NCBI GenBank assembly: GCA_034620365.1
Contig: JAQGEQ010000080.1
Coordinates: 248,001-312,000 of the forward strand
Direction: 5' to 3'
DNA length: 64,000 nucleotides
Source of the DNA: Pegea sp. RAD2-039
Taxonomy: Eukaryota; Chordata; Thaliacea; Salpida; Salpidae
Positions 1 to 11,395 of the stretch are shown in pieces. How positions within the stretch are numbered: position 1 is the first letter of the stretch; each line of letters opens with the position of its first letter. Position numbers and translations under genes: made by a program. The notes under the pieces were generated by a model, which made no database searches, was not told the DNA's origin, and was given only the letters and a program-made list of their open reading frames with translations.

Positions 1-751
1 ACCATTATTATTGAAAGCCAATATAAACTTGAACAACTGTACAATACCTCACACGGTACAAACATAATGTAAATGCAAAGCAGATAAGTAAAAGCTCTGA
101 AGAAGAAGAAGATGAGATATATTGTAAAGAAAAACTTAAATGCCAACAAGTGACTTTTCATAAAAACAGGCTGAAAAACTTAAAAACATTTTTGAAATAC
201 ATTGTAAGATAGTAAGCTATTGAATAAGCAATCGAAAGTGTGGTAGATGTTCACTACAGAAGCCAAATCCAAGTGCTAAAAAGAGAGAGAGTAAAAAGTG
301 CAAACTATCTTTCCATTTGTAAAGATATTTTTTGTTGCTAGGCACAAAGACTTAAAACTGGATAAAAGACAACAAAGTAATTTTTACATAATCAAATTGG
401 TTTTTATCATGTTCTATTTAAAATGGTTATACTTGTACAATATCTATCATTAAAAATTCTGCTTAAATTGAAAAACGGAATAAAATGTTTTTTGTAGTAT
501 GCAAAATATGGAATATTTTTCAGCAGTTGATACGTTCTGAAATTAATAGGTGAAATAGCGTGTTAGGAGCTTATACAACAAAATGAGACATAATCGAAGA
601 GACATAACAGATTAGGAGCCAATCAACTTAATCATCATCAAAGCATCATTAAAATAAAGTTAACAAAAATAGCAAGAAATCAATATCAGAAGTATTTTCA
701 GATCACTTAGCATTATATAGTGACTAGTAAGTAAGTAAACATCAATTGTTC
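1..751. other. AT-rich stretch, no gene recognised
   Basis: No open frame of useful length with a start was found. A short Glu/Lys-rich stretch near 90-215 could be read on the plus strand, but no family is recognisable. This may be the 3' flank of the minus-strand USP-like gene. Confidence 0.5.
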
Positions 752-1684
752 TCAATCTATTACTCGATATTCAAGCAAAATTGTACTAGATGTAGTTGAG
801 CTTTCTTGAACTTTCTTCTTTTTTTTGTTGAAGTGGTTTTCAATCTTACTGAAGTATGATAGGTTTTGTACAATTCCGACTAACTCATACTGAAAACTTG
901 TAGATTTAGTAAGAATCTTAGAGTCAAACATTTTCGGCCAGTTCTGTTTTGATAAACGGTTAGGTGATGCTTTATTATCATCCAGAGAAAGAAAGATGTA
1001 TAGCGTTGCTGGAATCTTTAACAATCTTTTTGTTTGTAAATAAGTCTGAGACTTACATACAGAGCAGTTGAAATGATTTCTAGTGATCTTCTTCTTTTCT
1101 AGACTTGTCTTCAAATAATCTTCTAGACAACTGTCATGTTCATCTAAAGGACATAAGTAAATCCAAAATGGCTTCTCAACTTTTACACAATTACTGCATT
1201 CTGTACACTCTTGTTGTATGTAGATGATTCCTTGAAACTGTTTTTTAATCACTTCACAAGCATCCTTACTACTTTCCATGATTTTTAACAACAAATGCTC
1301 AAAAAAATTCTCAAATTTTGGAGCAAACCACGAATCCAAATTAAGAGAATTTTTAATACCTAGAGGTAGTTCTTCATTATTGTATTTCTCAATGTTTTCA
1401 ATCTTTCCAAACATTTTTTTAAACTCAAAAAGGAGCAAGTTATCAGCAGATAGATCAACTTCAGACATTGTTTTTATAAAATATCGAAAGTGAGGGTTTA
1501 CGTATAACATTTTTACACTACATACTAGATATTTTTTATTCATAAAATGAAGCAAATCTTGTGAAGGAGCCTTTTTACATTGAAGATTTTCTACTTCTTC
1601 ATTTGATTTTCGTTTTCTTGTTTTAGAATCTGTAAGCCTGAATTTGCAAAATTCTTGAGTAATTTCATCCTCTAAACTATCCAT
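752..1684 (-). CDS. Ubiquitin-specific-protease-like protein, probably catalytically dead
   Basis: A 310-residue single-exon frame starting at ATG (1684). Residues about 50-68 (KYLVCSVKMLYVNPHFRYF) resemble the Cys box of USP (peptidase C19) enzymes, including the family's L-x(3)-P-x-F-R spacing, but a Lys falls where the catalytic Cys should be. A four-Cys zinc ribbon follows (ECTECSNC near residue 160, then FNCSVC near 205), with the USP-like continuation KRLLKIPATLYIFLSL. Near residue 265, YELVGIVQN resembles the His-box strand but has Asn in place of His. By inference it is a ubiquitin-binding or scaffold pseudo-enzyme. USP domains usually exceed 300 residues, so this is a minimal or shortened one. 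The N-terminus has a basic patch (KTRKRK). No neighbouring gene suggests a pathway. The family assignment rests on motifs only. Confidence 0.6.
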   Translation of the reverse strand: MDSLEDEITQEFCKFRLTDSKTRKRKSNEEVENLQCKKAPSQDLLHFMNKKYLVCSVKMLYVNPHFRYFIKTMSEVDLSADNLLLFEFKKMFGKIENIEKYNNEELPLGIKNSLNLDSWFAPKFENFFEHLLLKIMESSKDACEVIKKQFQGIIYIQQECTECSNCVKVEKPFWIYLCPLDEHDSCLEDYLKTSLEKKKITRNHFNCSVCKSQTYLQTKRLLKIPATLYIFLSLDDNKASPNRLSKQNWPKMFDSKILTKSTSFQYELVGIVQNLSYFSKIENHFNKKKKKVQESSTTSSTILLEYRVID

Positions 1685-4600
1685 TCTTCAAATTGTATAT
1701 CATTATAATAAAAGTAAATTTATCTTTAGTCACTATAAATATTATAGCAAGTTTTCATATAAAATATTCACTTTAGATATGATTATAAACCTTTTATTCA
1801 AATATTGTGAATAAATTCAACTTGTTTAAATTTAAATCAAAAAGATCAAATATTTTTATTAAAAAAGTTTTTTTATTAAAATTCATTTCAACAGATTATA
1901 TATAATCGAAAATAAATGTTGTTAGTATAAACATTAAAAACTAAGCAGATAGAACAAATAAATATTTCAACTGAAAATAGTAACAATATTCATCTAAAAA
2001 CAAACTATTCATAAAAGTTGACATGACAATTTATCTAAGATAATAATTAAAAACAATTTTGTTTATCTCTAAATCAAAAGTTGATATAGTAATACTTTTA
2101 TTTATATGCACTGTTTTGAAAACATTAGAAAATACTTACAAATACTACAATTCAAACTAAATAATATTTTAAGACATATTTGTTAAAAGAACATGGGTAA
2201 AAATGGAAGAAATAAACTATTTCCTAATGAACATATTATATAAAAATGTGTATTAGCTATTCTTACCATGAAAGAACTAAATTTAGTTGATGTGATTAAA
2301 GATAAAACACGTCTATGCTTAATTAAAAAAGTATTAGTTTAATAATAATCTTCAAAAAAGTACTTCTGATTATGAATAGATATTTATAAACTAAGATGTT
2401 TAAATAAAATATTATACAAAAGCCAAGTAAAAGTATTTCTTTAATAGAAAACAGTTTAAAAACTAATAGTCTTTGATAAGATAAATCACAGTTTAAATCA
2501 ATTATTTTTTTAAGTTTTCACAATAAAAAATTAAACTAAAAATATAATTATTTAGACTAAAAGACTAATTTGTTTCATGCATAATTAATTCATATGATAT
2601 AAACTTACTTGTGAAATAAACTCACAATTGTCTTTGTTAAAATTTCATATATAGTTAAATTATAAACTCTGCTTGAAAAATAGTAAAGTTAATGAAATCT
2701 ATTTACAGCATAAAACTATTATATAAAATGTTTACTCGATTACAATAATAAAGTAAAATCTCAAAGCCTTAATTGGTCATTGGTAATAAACATCACAAAC
2801 ATAAAAACACTATACAAGAAATATCTAAATTCTAAAAAGTTGATTTATACTTCAATTAATTTAATTTTCGATAAGAAAGTAAATGGGATCATACTTACTA
2901 AGATATAAAAAGTTAATTAACACAAAAATAATTATACAACAAGAGATATTAATTACAGATCTAATTATTCCTTAGTCTTACAAAACCTTGTATGCTAAGT
3001 TTTGAAACCATTTATAATATTTGCTAAAAAAGTTTTCAAGTTTACGTTTCAAAGATTATCATCTCATTAAATCATTTCAATTGAAGTTCTTAATGGTTTT
3101 GTTAATCTAAAAACGTTTTTAAATGAAGATATTAGAATATATATCACGAAAAAAATTAAACCTATTAAAAATTAGTAATAACTTCGATTTAATTTGATAT
3201 TGCTTATTTCTATATTTCTGTTTTATTTACTAAATAAAGTTTATTCATTTTTTATTCACTTCTGAATGATTGAAAGACTTCATCAATATTTTAAATAATT
3301 TGTTTAAGAAGTATATTATTTGATATACTTTTGATGATAAACATTTTTCCTTTTGTAATCGATCATTTAAATGTTTCAATTAATTATAAATTTTTTGCTT
3401 TTTAAAAAGAACTATACGTTAGGTCATTTTGTATTTTGAGTTTTCGTAAAATAGTTTATATATTTCGCTCATTGAATGGCATTTAAAATAAATACGTACA
3501 TTTTTAACTGTTATAAAAATATCATTTATTATTGCTGTTGACGTTGTAAATATTTTGATGTTAACAGAATTAATTTTTCTGATTAGTTAAACATATTACC
3601 TAAAAAATCAAAGTCAAACCTCAAAAGTAAAATTAAAGCTACTAGATTAAAATGACAAGCTTTAAAATTTGCTTTTTATTAAAATATCTTTATTTCAGGA
3701 AATAAAAACATTGACAAAAATATTATCTAATAATTTGAAACTGATTATCTATTATTAGTAAACTTTTATTATTTATTGGTAAACTCTATATAGCATTTTT
3801 TCCTTTTGCTCTTGGTTACTTACAAGTATGAGTAACTAGCTATTTAAAAACAATGAGTTTTTTTTTTAATTTTTTCTTTGGAAGAATCTTTGCCAAAATG
3901 GATTTTTAGTAATCAATTTCAGTCCTAACAAACATCTTTGTGAAAAATTGGCCAACTAGAAAGCAATTATGATTCATCCAGTTTGATCCAAGTATGATTC
4001 GCAGTCTGAAGAAAACAGATATAAAAATGTTAATAAGAAATGATAATATTTTGGTTAACCATGTTTTTCGCTGGCAATCTTATGCTAAGTTAATAACGTA
4101 AGAATTATTAATTTATTATTAGTAATATTAATAACATTTTTTTTTTATCTATTAAAATTGATTTCAAGTCTGAAGAGTTTTGTAGCTTTCAAAATTTAGA
4201 TTTCAAAATATTTAAAGAGCTAATTTATGTAGTATAACAGAAGCGTCAATAGCAAACACAAGTTATGTAACTTTTAGACATTTGACAATTTAACTTTATT
4301 TATTCAATTTTATTTTTAACTATCAAAATGGTATCTAACCAAGATATAATCATCGTGAGTTGATTTAAAGTTAGTCTTTATTTATCTATGAAGGTTAAAA
4401 ATAAGTCAAAGATACAATTGTATTTTCCTTATGTTCGAAGAATAAGACCTTAGATATAGAGTCATATAAAAGTGTGGTCAGCAAGGCGTTTATGTAGATC
4501 TAGGCCTTTAACAGTTTGTTACTCCAAACCCTTATTTATATAAAATTGATTTTGGTTAATTCCTGTTTTATTTTATCATAAACATCGCTTAGTTTGATGA

Positions 4601-5789
4601 TCCTTTTTTGCTTCAGATGAAAATGCTTGGGTATAAATAAACCTCCCAATTTCTTAGTTGTGGAGTTTGTTCGATGTCTAAATAAAGTTGATACTGCTTT
4701 CTTTTCAATTAGTCCTTCCTTCAAGTTCTACCAATTCAGACGGCATAGGTTAAACTTTAATAAGCCCATATTACCAGTTACATTTAATAGAGCAAATTAA
4801 GTATCATACTGCGCAATTAACATTTGGAACCAGTTGTAATCAGACATTGTTGTAGCTGAAATTGTGTTGCTCTTTAGCTGAAATTAAAGTGTTTTAATAT
4901 TCCAATAATTATTGTTGATAAACTATGGTTCTTTTCTTCTTTTTTATATTGCTAACTTTCTATGTAGTTATTTATTGTTATATAGTACGAGGACTCTTGA
5001 ACATTTTACATTTATTTTGTTTACTTTTCATCTACTTGTTTTCTTCTATTTTCTTTAAAGATAGTTTTGTACAAACCTTCATCACTTAATTACAGAGTTT
5101 TGTGCTACAATATTTTCTCTAGTGGTTTTTTTAAATACTCAATAAACATTCTATCATTATTATAGATAATAATTCTACATGAAAATACTTCTTTAAAATG
5201 ATTTTTGATTATTGCTAAATATATTATACAGGTGATAATTCATAAATGATTTGAAGTTTGCGTTTAATATCTTATTTAGTGTCAATGATATTACAACTTT
5301 TAAACTGTTACAGCAGTTTTATTTCGTTTTATAAAATATCAAATAAATTTACTTCTTTACTTTTCAATAAATCATTTATATATGAAGACATAAGAGAGGT
5401 TAGATATAGAAAGATGTAATCATTTAAATTAAATCGTTTTTACCGAAAATTAAATTCTTAAATAACTTTATTTGAGTCAATTTTGTTTATAGCTATAACA
5501 ATTTACAATAAAAATATAGTCCAATTTCATTGGCAGTTTTATCTATTTTGGTTTTCAATCTTCCATTAATAAAGACTTCTAGTATTACAAGAGTATTTTT
5601 CTACTTCGAATATGAATTTATGTATTTTCAAATAATTCCTGAAAAAATACATTTTTTTAATGATTTTTTATAAAATACTTTCTGACAGCATTAAAGTTAA
5701 AACAGCTTTCAAAAGTTCAAAAGTTCAAAAGTCTTGTTGCAAAACTTTTATTAGAAAAGTCTGATAAGCTTTAGGCTGAAATAAACTGA
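1685..5789. other. Gene-poor AT-rich region
   Basis: About 4.1 kb of very AT-rich DNA with stops in every frame. The only sizeable frame is a 62-codon minus-strand one at 4536-4724 (Lys-rich), which matches no family I know and has no copy elsewhere in the window. I see no tRNA, array or transposon ends. Confidence 0.6.
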
Positions 5790-6028
5790 AACATTACTGC
5801 GATATAACTTAGAATTTGCTTTACGTTTTGTAGCTTCCAAAATAGTATCAAAGTTTGCTGATACAAGCATAAATACACAACCACTATAAGGATTAGCTTA
5901 TAAAAAGCCTTTAAAGTAGTTCTGATTAACTTAATTACTTTTTTGAATGTTCTTGTAGTTGTAGTGCTTGTATAAAATTGATTTATGACAGTAGTTTTTA
6001 TTTTAATATAAAATAATTGAGATCAAGC

Positions 6029-6101
6029 GGCCGCGTGGCCTAATGGATATGGCGTCCGACTTCGAATCGGAAGATTGTGGGTTCGATCCCCATCGTGGTC
6101 G
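6029..6101 (+). tRNA. tRNA-Arg (anticodon TCG), copy 1
   Basis: A 73-nt cloverleaf. The acceptor stem GGCCGCG pairs with CGTGGTC through one G-T wobble at pair 2 and one at pair 5, and the discriminator is G. The anticodon stem TCCGA/TCGGA encloses the loop CTTCGAA with anticodon TCG at 6062-6064, reading CGA codons. The B box is GGTTCGATCCC, and there is no intron. It is followed directly by C and eight T. It is identical over all 73 positions to the copies at 14472 and 56299 although the flanks have diverged, which points to selection or conversion on the tRNA itself. Confidence 0.97.
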
Positions 6102-6102
6102 C

Positions 6103-6110
6103 TTTTTTTT
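6103..6110 (+). terminator. Pol III T-run terminator of tRNA-Arg copy 1
   Basis: Eight consecutive T starting two bases after the discriminator base. Confidence 0.9.
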
Positions 6111-6690
6111 AAAGATTGTTATAGACTATACTTCTATAACATCTTCAAAAAGATTCTTTTTGCTGTGAATGTAATCTTAAGTTGCAGATTATTAAAAAAT
6201 AAAAACAATTCTACTAATAATAGTTTAAACTTGATTTTAGCTTATTCATTCAAAAATTGCCCCAAACGTAAACGGACAATATAAAATGGTTTTATTCGTA
6301 CGTAAACTCTACTTAGAATAGTTATTCACGAAGCAAACAAATCTTTTTCGTCGTTGTGTCTTCATCTGTTGTACTCTGCTCATCATCACTTCTTAATTCT
6401 ATCATATTCTATCTATATTTTCATCATCAGAAAAATGCTCTGCAAAATTCTAATATGATTTTTATTTTTAGTAACCTTATGACTAGCCTACCACTGATCT
6501 TGATCATATGCAAGATTTTCTTCATCTTCAATTTCGCAAGCTATTTTAAAATGTAACCTTCTTTTAAAAAACACTTTGTAGTAAAATGATTATAACTATT
6601 TTCACAAAACCCCTCTCTTGTTAAAATAGAAATATTCTGTTTTCAAATCAACATCTAAAAATCACAAGCTCATAATTTTATCTTGAGTAT

Positions 6691-6766
6691 GTCCTTCTTT
6701 TTTGTGTAGCAGTTATCGGAACTGCCTGAGACACCAAAAGTCCCAGGTTTAAGCCCAGACGGACAC
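6691..6766 (+). repeat. tRNA-like element, copy 1
   Basis: A 76-bp conserved module opening GTCCTTCT and closing AGACGGACAC, with a B-box-like GGTTTAAGCCC and a D-arm-like GTGTAGCAGTTATCGG. The anticodon-arm stem does not pair properly, so it is not a working tRNA. The 3' half (CTGA..AC..C.AAA.GTCCC.GGTT.AA.CCC) resembles tRNA-Phe. Related copies are at 8711, 15145, 31006, 43123 and, inverted, 63187. It may be a tRNA pseudogene or the head of a tRNA-derived SINE. Confidence 0.45.
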
Positions 6767-7235
6767 ATATTTCGGAAAATATTTTCTTAATCTTCAATTT
6801 TATATCAACTTACAAAATTTTTTTCCAATTTTTTAGAAATAATTAAAATAAAAAGTTAATATTGTATATTTATTACCAATTTAATCGGTTTAAAAGTTTT
6901 TAATTATTATTTCATTAAGTTCCTAAAGAAAAGTTTACTTTAACATCAGGTAACCATTCTATTAAACTACATTTACTAATTTACAAATTTTATATTATAT
7001 CTGGAGTTACACATTTTTCGAAGACCGATAAGTCTATATAAACCAGATAGAAAGGGTCCTGTTAGACTTTTTAATGACACCACTTCTATAAGCTTTAAAA
7101 CTCTAAATTTAATTCCTGATTTTCGCTTGCAGTTTTCAATTGATCTTGTTAACTTGAAGCTCCTGCGACGCCAACCAGCACAGCTGTATCAGTCCGTCTG
7201 TTCCACTGCATAACTTTCATAACTTTGAGATTGGA
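6691..7235 (+). repeat. Local direct repeat, copy 1 (partner 8711-9290)
   Basis: A 0.55-kb block starts with the tRNA-like element and runs through the stretch ending TCTGTTCCACTGCATAACTTT. The same order recurs at 8711-9290, with more length in the second copy. Only the second copy lies inside the inverted arm. Confidence 0.75.
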
Positions 7236-8710
7236 TTATTATACAATTTATTGTTATTTTCCACTACACTTCAAGACCTGTAAAAGTCAATCGTTATCCA
7301 ATTTTGTGCTTTTAAAAAAAAAAACTTATGGGAAAATAATTTGTATTTTTTTTTTATAAATATAACTTTTTTTACTGTTGAAGATGTTTTCCATAAATTG
7401 TTTAGATATTATGCAAAATAAAATATTAAAGTTCAAAAATATTTAAACGCCATATTTAACATTGTTTGTCTGAAGTTCAACCTGATTTTGTTTTGAAACT
7501 AAGTTTCATATATCTGAAGCCAAAAACGTTTGTTCAAATCTAGGTAATATCTTTTGTTTATATCATTAAATTTTTAGTTATTGTAAGTTTATTTGATTTC
7601 ATCTTGGTTTGGTATTGATCATTTTAAATTACTTGATGAGGTTTGACAGTTGATTAACACTGTGTTATTGTTTAACTAATAAATGAGATAACAAAGGAGT
7701 TTAAGAACTATTAACTAGATATTTAGGATTATTTAAAATTTATCTTTTGGTCGAAAATTGTATCAATTCTATTTTTTTACTTTATACTTTCTCTGTAATT
7801 TATAATTAAAGATAAAAGTTTTTTTCATGAAACTTAAATTAGATTTTTAGGGTTTTTGACATTTCAATATTTAGTTAATTTATAAATCTCCCAATTTATT
7901 GCTGTTTACAAATTACAAATAAATTAAACTTGTTTAAAAATTATTTTAATTACTTTTTTATTGTTAGCTTTATATTCTATTAGAGGTAAAAAGAGTTATC
8001 TCTGTTTTCTTTATTTAATACAAAAAAGTAACTTTTTTTTTTAATTACAAATCTTTTATTACTCAAATTATTTCATTAAGATGCTTCTTGAGAAAATTTC
8101 ATTCAATTAATAAATAGTTTGTCAAAGACATGAGAAATTTTTGTTAAGGAAAGTTAATAGTCATACTTTTCCCATGAAGAATATTTTATAATTATTATAA
8201 TATTACATAATTATCACTCTTTAGATTTGTATTTTAAAAACAATTCTCACTTACCAGGTATCAATGCCAACATTAATAAATGAATAAATACATTCTGTTG
8301 TAATATGGTGTTGCTGCATCTGTGATGAAGTTGGATTTGATCAAATGGATGAGAAGCAAGATCTATTAGTAATCAATCAAATTTAACTCTTCATCCATCT
8401 TGATGTCCAAACAAAGAGGTATTGTCTAGATTAAAATTAGATTATTCAATATAACATTTTTAACTAGTTTGTTTTGTGACCAGAACCATAATTAATGCAC
8501 TTTTATACCTGTTTTTAATTCCAACCTTCTTTTAAAAAATACTTTATCATAAAATGATTTCAACTCATCCCACAGAGTCCCTCTATTATCGAAATATATC
8601 TTCTTTAAATTTCTGGATTTTTACTTTTTTAGTTAGTTTAACACCAGCTCAGAAAATTGAATTCTAATATATTTGGAAGCAATGGAAATGATTATGATAA
8701 TAATGATTAT
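7236..8710. other. AT-rich spacer; inverted left arm begins near 7974
   Basis: No gene is seen. From 7974 onward every part has an inverted counterpart at the right end of the window. Because the match is still continuing at base 64000, the homology may extend past the window on the right. Confidence 0.6.
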
Positions 8711-8788
8711 GTCCTTCTGTTTTGTGTAGCAGTTTTCGCAACTGCCTGAAAAACGCACGAAGTCCCAGGTTTAAGCCTAGAAGGACAC
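8711..8788 (+). repeat. tRNA-like element, copy 2
   Basis: In this copy the ends pair perfectly: TGTCCTTCT (8710-8718) against AGAAGGACA (8779-8787). A second perfect hairpin, GCAGTT-TTCGC-AACTGC, lies inside at about 8729-8745. The pairing suggests a foldable RNA or a tRNA relic. Confidence 0.45.
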
Positions 8789-9290
8789 ATATTTCCGAAA
8801 ATTATTTCTTAATCTTCAATTTTAGACCAACTTACAAAATCGTATTCCAATTTTTTAGAAACAAATTAAATAAAAAATTTGTGTTTTATATTTATTACCT
8901 ATTTAATCAGTTTAAAAGTTTTTAATTATTTTTTCAACAAGTTCCTACAGAAAAGTTTACTTTAATATCAGGTAACCATTCTATTAAACTACTTTTACTA
9001 ATTTACAAATTTTCTATTATATCTGGAGTTACACATTTTTCGAAAACCGATAAGTCTATATAAACCGGATAGAAGGGGCTAGAAGAATGTTAGACTTTTT
9101 AATGACACCACTTCTAGAATCCTTAAAAATCTTTACAACTTTAAGTTTAAATCTGGAATTAGCGCCTCGCTTGCAGCTTGTAATTGATGTCAACGTCGTT
9201 CTGACAGCTCCTGCGACACCAACCAAGCACAACTGTATCAGTCTGTCTGTTCCACTGCATAACTTTATTAAAATTGAAAATGGAATCTTG
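8711..9290 (+). repeat. Local direct repeat, copy 2
   Basis: Partner of 6691-7235. On the minus strand a frame at 9056-9454 is open but lacks an ATG. Its inverted counterpart (about 62500-62930) and the 6.7-7.2 kb copy are interrupted, so I do not treat it as a gene. Confidence 0.75.
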
Positions 9291-9880
9291 TTGCATGGGT
9301 AACAACTGGACATCCATAATCTCTGCCCTTCTACTCTGTAAAGCATCAAGTTTATTAACAGGTCATTGAGTTTAACTGGAAGGAATTGTACCTCATTCAT
9401 CAACTTAGATGTTGAGAACCAAATCTTTATTGGATGTTTTTGATAAACTTTCAAATGATCTTTAAAATTTATGAAATTTTATTAGTAAGTTCTGATAAAC
9501 TTTTAATTATCCAAATGGTGAGGAAATGAACATGACCTTAATTAAAATCGATACATAACATCATTCTACTCTGTTTACAGCTACTTATCCCTTACAGCAA
9601 CTGGTGCCCTATTACACTGTTCAGTGAATACCATTCAGGGTTCAAAATTAATACAAAGGTATTGTGATGTAAATCTAAACTAATCATCTAGTATATAAGT
9701 TTCTTGAAAAGTATTTTACACAATAAACTATGACGTTATCAGATGGAGCATGAACAGATTTATATCTTTTCAGTACAAGCTTTATATTTTGATAAAGATG
9801 AATTCATCACTTTCTTCTTTATAGTTACTTACAAAATACTTTATTTATAAAATAAAGCTCTTTTATTACTCAATGATTTT

Positions 9881-10114
9881 TTAAAGATACTTTATGAAAA
9901 GATATTTATTTATAATATTGTTTGTTTTAGATATGAGACATTTTTGCTGAAGGAGGTTAATAACCATACTCAAAGTATTGTAGTGGACAGCATTGTCAAC
10001 AGAATTACCACTCACTAGATCGTTGCCTGGGTACAATGACAACAAACATCGTTTCCATCTCCTTTTAAACCCATTGATTTTTCTTTTTGTCAAGCAAACG
10101 CAATAAATTATCAT
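9881..10114 (-). CDS. Short conserved open frame downstream of HP, function unknown
   Basis: A 77-codon frame from ATG (10114), on the same strand as HP and downstream of it. The inverted right-arm copy (61853-62083) is also open from an equivalent ATG. The core RCLLSLYPGNDLVSGNSVDN is conserved there and, with single replacements, in units 2-4 (about 29380-29510, 41500-41630, 53020-53140). The product is basic at the N-terminus with no membrane segment. It matches nothing I know. It could be an exon or the 3' part of something larger, and chance conservation by duplication is not excluded. Confidence 0.3.
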   Translation of the reverse strand: MIIYCVCLTKRKINGFKRRWKRCLLSLYPGNDLVSGNSVDNAVHYNTLSMVINLLQQKCLISKTNNIINKYLFIKYL

Positions 10115-11395
10115 TATATATATAGGAAATATAATTCATGTTATTCCTAAATTAGATAAAATATTGTTGCTGTATCGTTGGTGCTAATGTTTAAATCTAA
10201 TCTTATGTGTTTGAAATAGATCTTTTGTGCTAAAATTTGTTTTCTTCTAATAGACTTTTCTAAAAGTTTAATATAAATATTAAGACGACATCTAGTGGTG
10301 AAATGTTAAATTCTTTTTCTGCATCTTCTTCGTCCTCTTTGTAATATTCTCTTCGTCATCTGGTTTCCTTCTGCAATTTTTTCTTCCTTCTTTTTCTTTT
10401 CAATTTAGTTAAAAATTAAACAAAATTGCAAATTATTTATAAAGCGTTAGAAAATCATTTATAATTTATAAGATGTTATAAGAAAACATTCCACAATATC
10501 CCTAATATTACTTAATCAACTTGATGAATCTATATAATTTATGATAAGTATAAAAAATATATAAAATCTTCAAGATATTTATAACATATTATAATGTTTT
10601 TGAAAATCATAAAGCAATTGATGTTTAAATCAGAAATCAACTATTTTTATTTAAATCATCTGATTTCATTAATAAAAGGAATCTTTTAAAACTTTTCTTA
10701 GAAATATTTTTTTATCATTTACTACAATCACTAGGTAGATACTGCCCATTAGAGTTGGTAAAAAAGTTATTTTAAATACAGTCTCCCTCAATTTAATATT
10801 AATCCCAAATTTCTATAAAATTTACAATCTATAAATAAGGAGAAAAGTTTTATCAAACACCCAATAGATTATTTAGTTAATTTTGAAGACTTAATAAAAA
10901 GATGTGATCCAAAAAGTCTATTTCTCAACCTCCTACCGCCTAATTGAATGTTAATCAGCTAATGAGGACACAAAATTAAGTAATCTCTGTAATTTTAATT
11001 GAAAAAACTTTCATAACTAGCAATAAAATACAAAACTATTCAAAATCGACACTCAAAACATAACAAAATGAATAATAACTATAAATAAACATATTGAGAT
11101 CATGTACAGAGCAGAAAAGGTTTACAATATCTTTCAATGATGCTACTTTTATAATGATGAGAGGTTTATCAGATATGTTAGAGAAAATAAAAGAGAATAT
11201 TGCATATCTTCACAAGACCTTTGGCAAGATCGTTTCAGACACTACACAAACACTGGATAAAAATTTGATACACAAAAATAACCATTTCCAAAGATTATAT
11301 TCAAAGAACTAAACTAAAATTCAATCATACTAAGGTTCATTTACTGGGTATTGAGAAAAACATTATAAGGTTTTTAAAACAACAAAAAGATATCT
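10115..11395. other. Spacer 3' of HP copy A
   Basis: AT-rich DNA without a gene. Positions 10090-10940 are shared only with the right arm (60.9-61.9 kb) and are absent from units 2-4. Near 11208-11250 there is a diverged direct repeat of the HP 3' end (about 11395-11430), which matters for the deletion described under findings. Confidence 0.6.

Larger units (their letters stand above)
5790..6790 (+). repeat. tRNA-Arg cassette, outer copy (duplicate of 14290-15240)
   Basis: This 1-kb block aligns by eye with 14290-15240. The pre-tRNA flank, the tRNA, about 580 bp of trailer and the tRNA-like element come in the same order and orientation. Flanks carry many substitutions and small indels while the 73-bp tRNA is unchanged, so the duplication is older than the tandem transporter units. 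Positions 6290-6560 correspond to the conserved spacer also found at 14780-15010, 30670-30870 and 42780-42985. Confidence 0.8.

Noticed and set aside
4536-4724. 62-codon minus-strand frame
   Set aside because: Single copy, no family resemblance, length within chance expectation.
6290-6560. Decayed acidic coding sequence on the minus strand of the conserved spacer
   Set aside because: Asp/Glu-rich triplets are visible but broken by stops in all copies, and no family can be named.
8711-8788. Functional tRNA
   Set aside because: Paired ends and a B-box-like motif, but no valid anticodon arm or D stem, and no pol III T-run directly after it.
9056-9454. 132-codon minus-strand gene
   Set aside because: No ATG start, and it is interrupted in the inverted right-arm copy and in the 6.7-7.2 kb copy.
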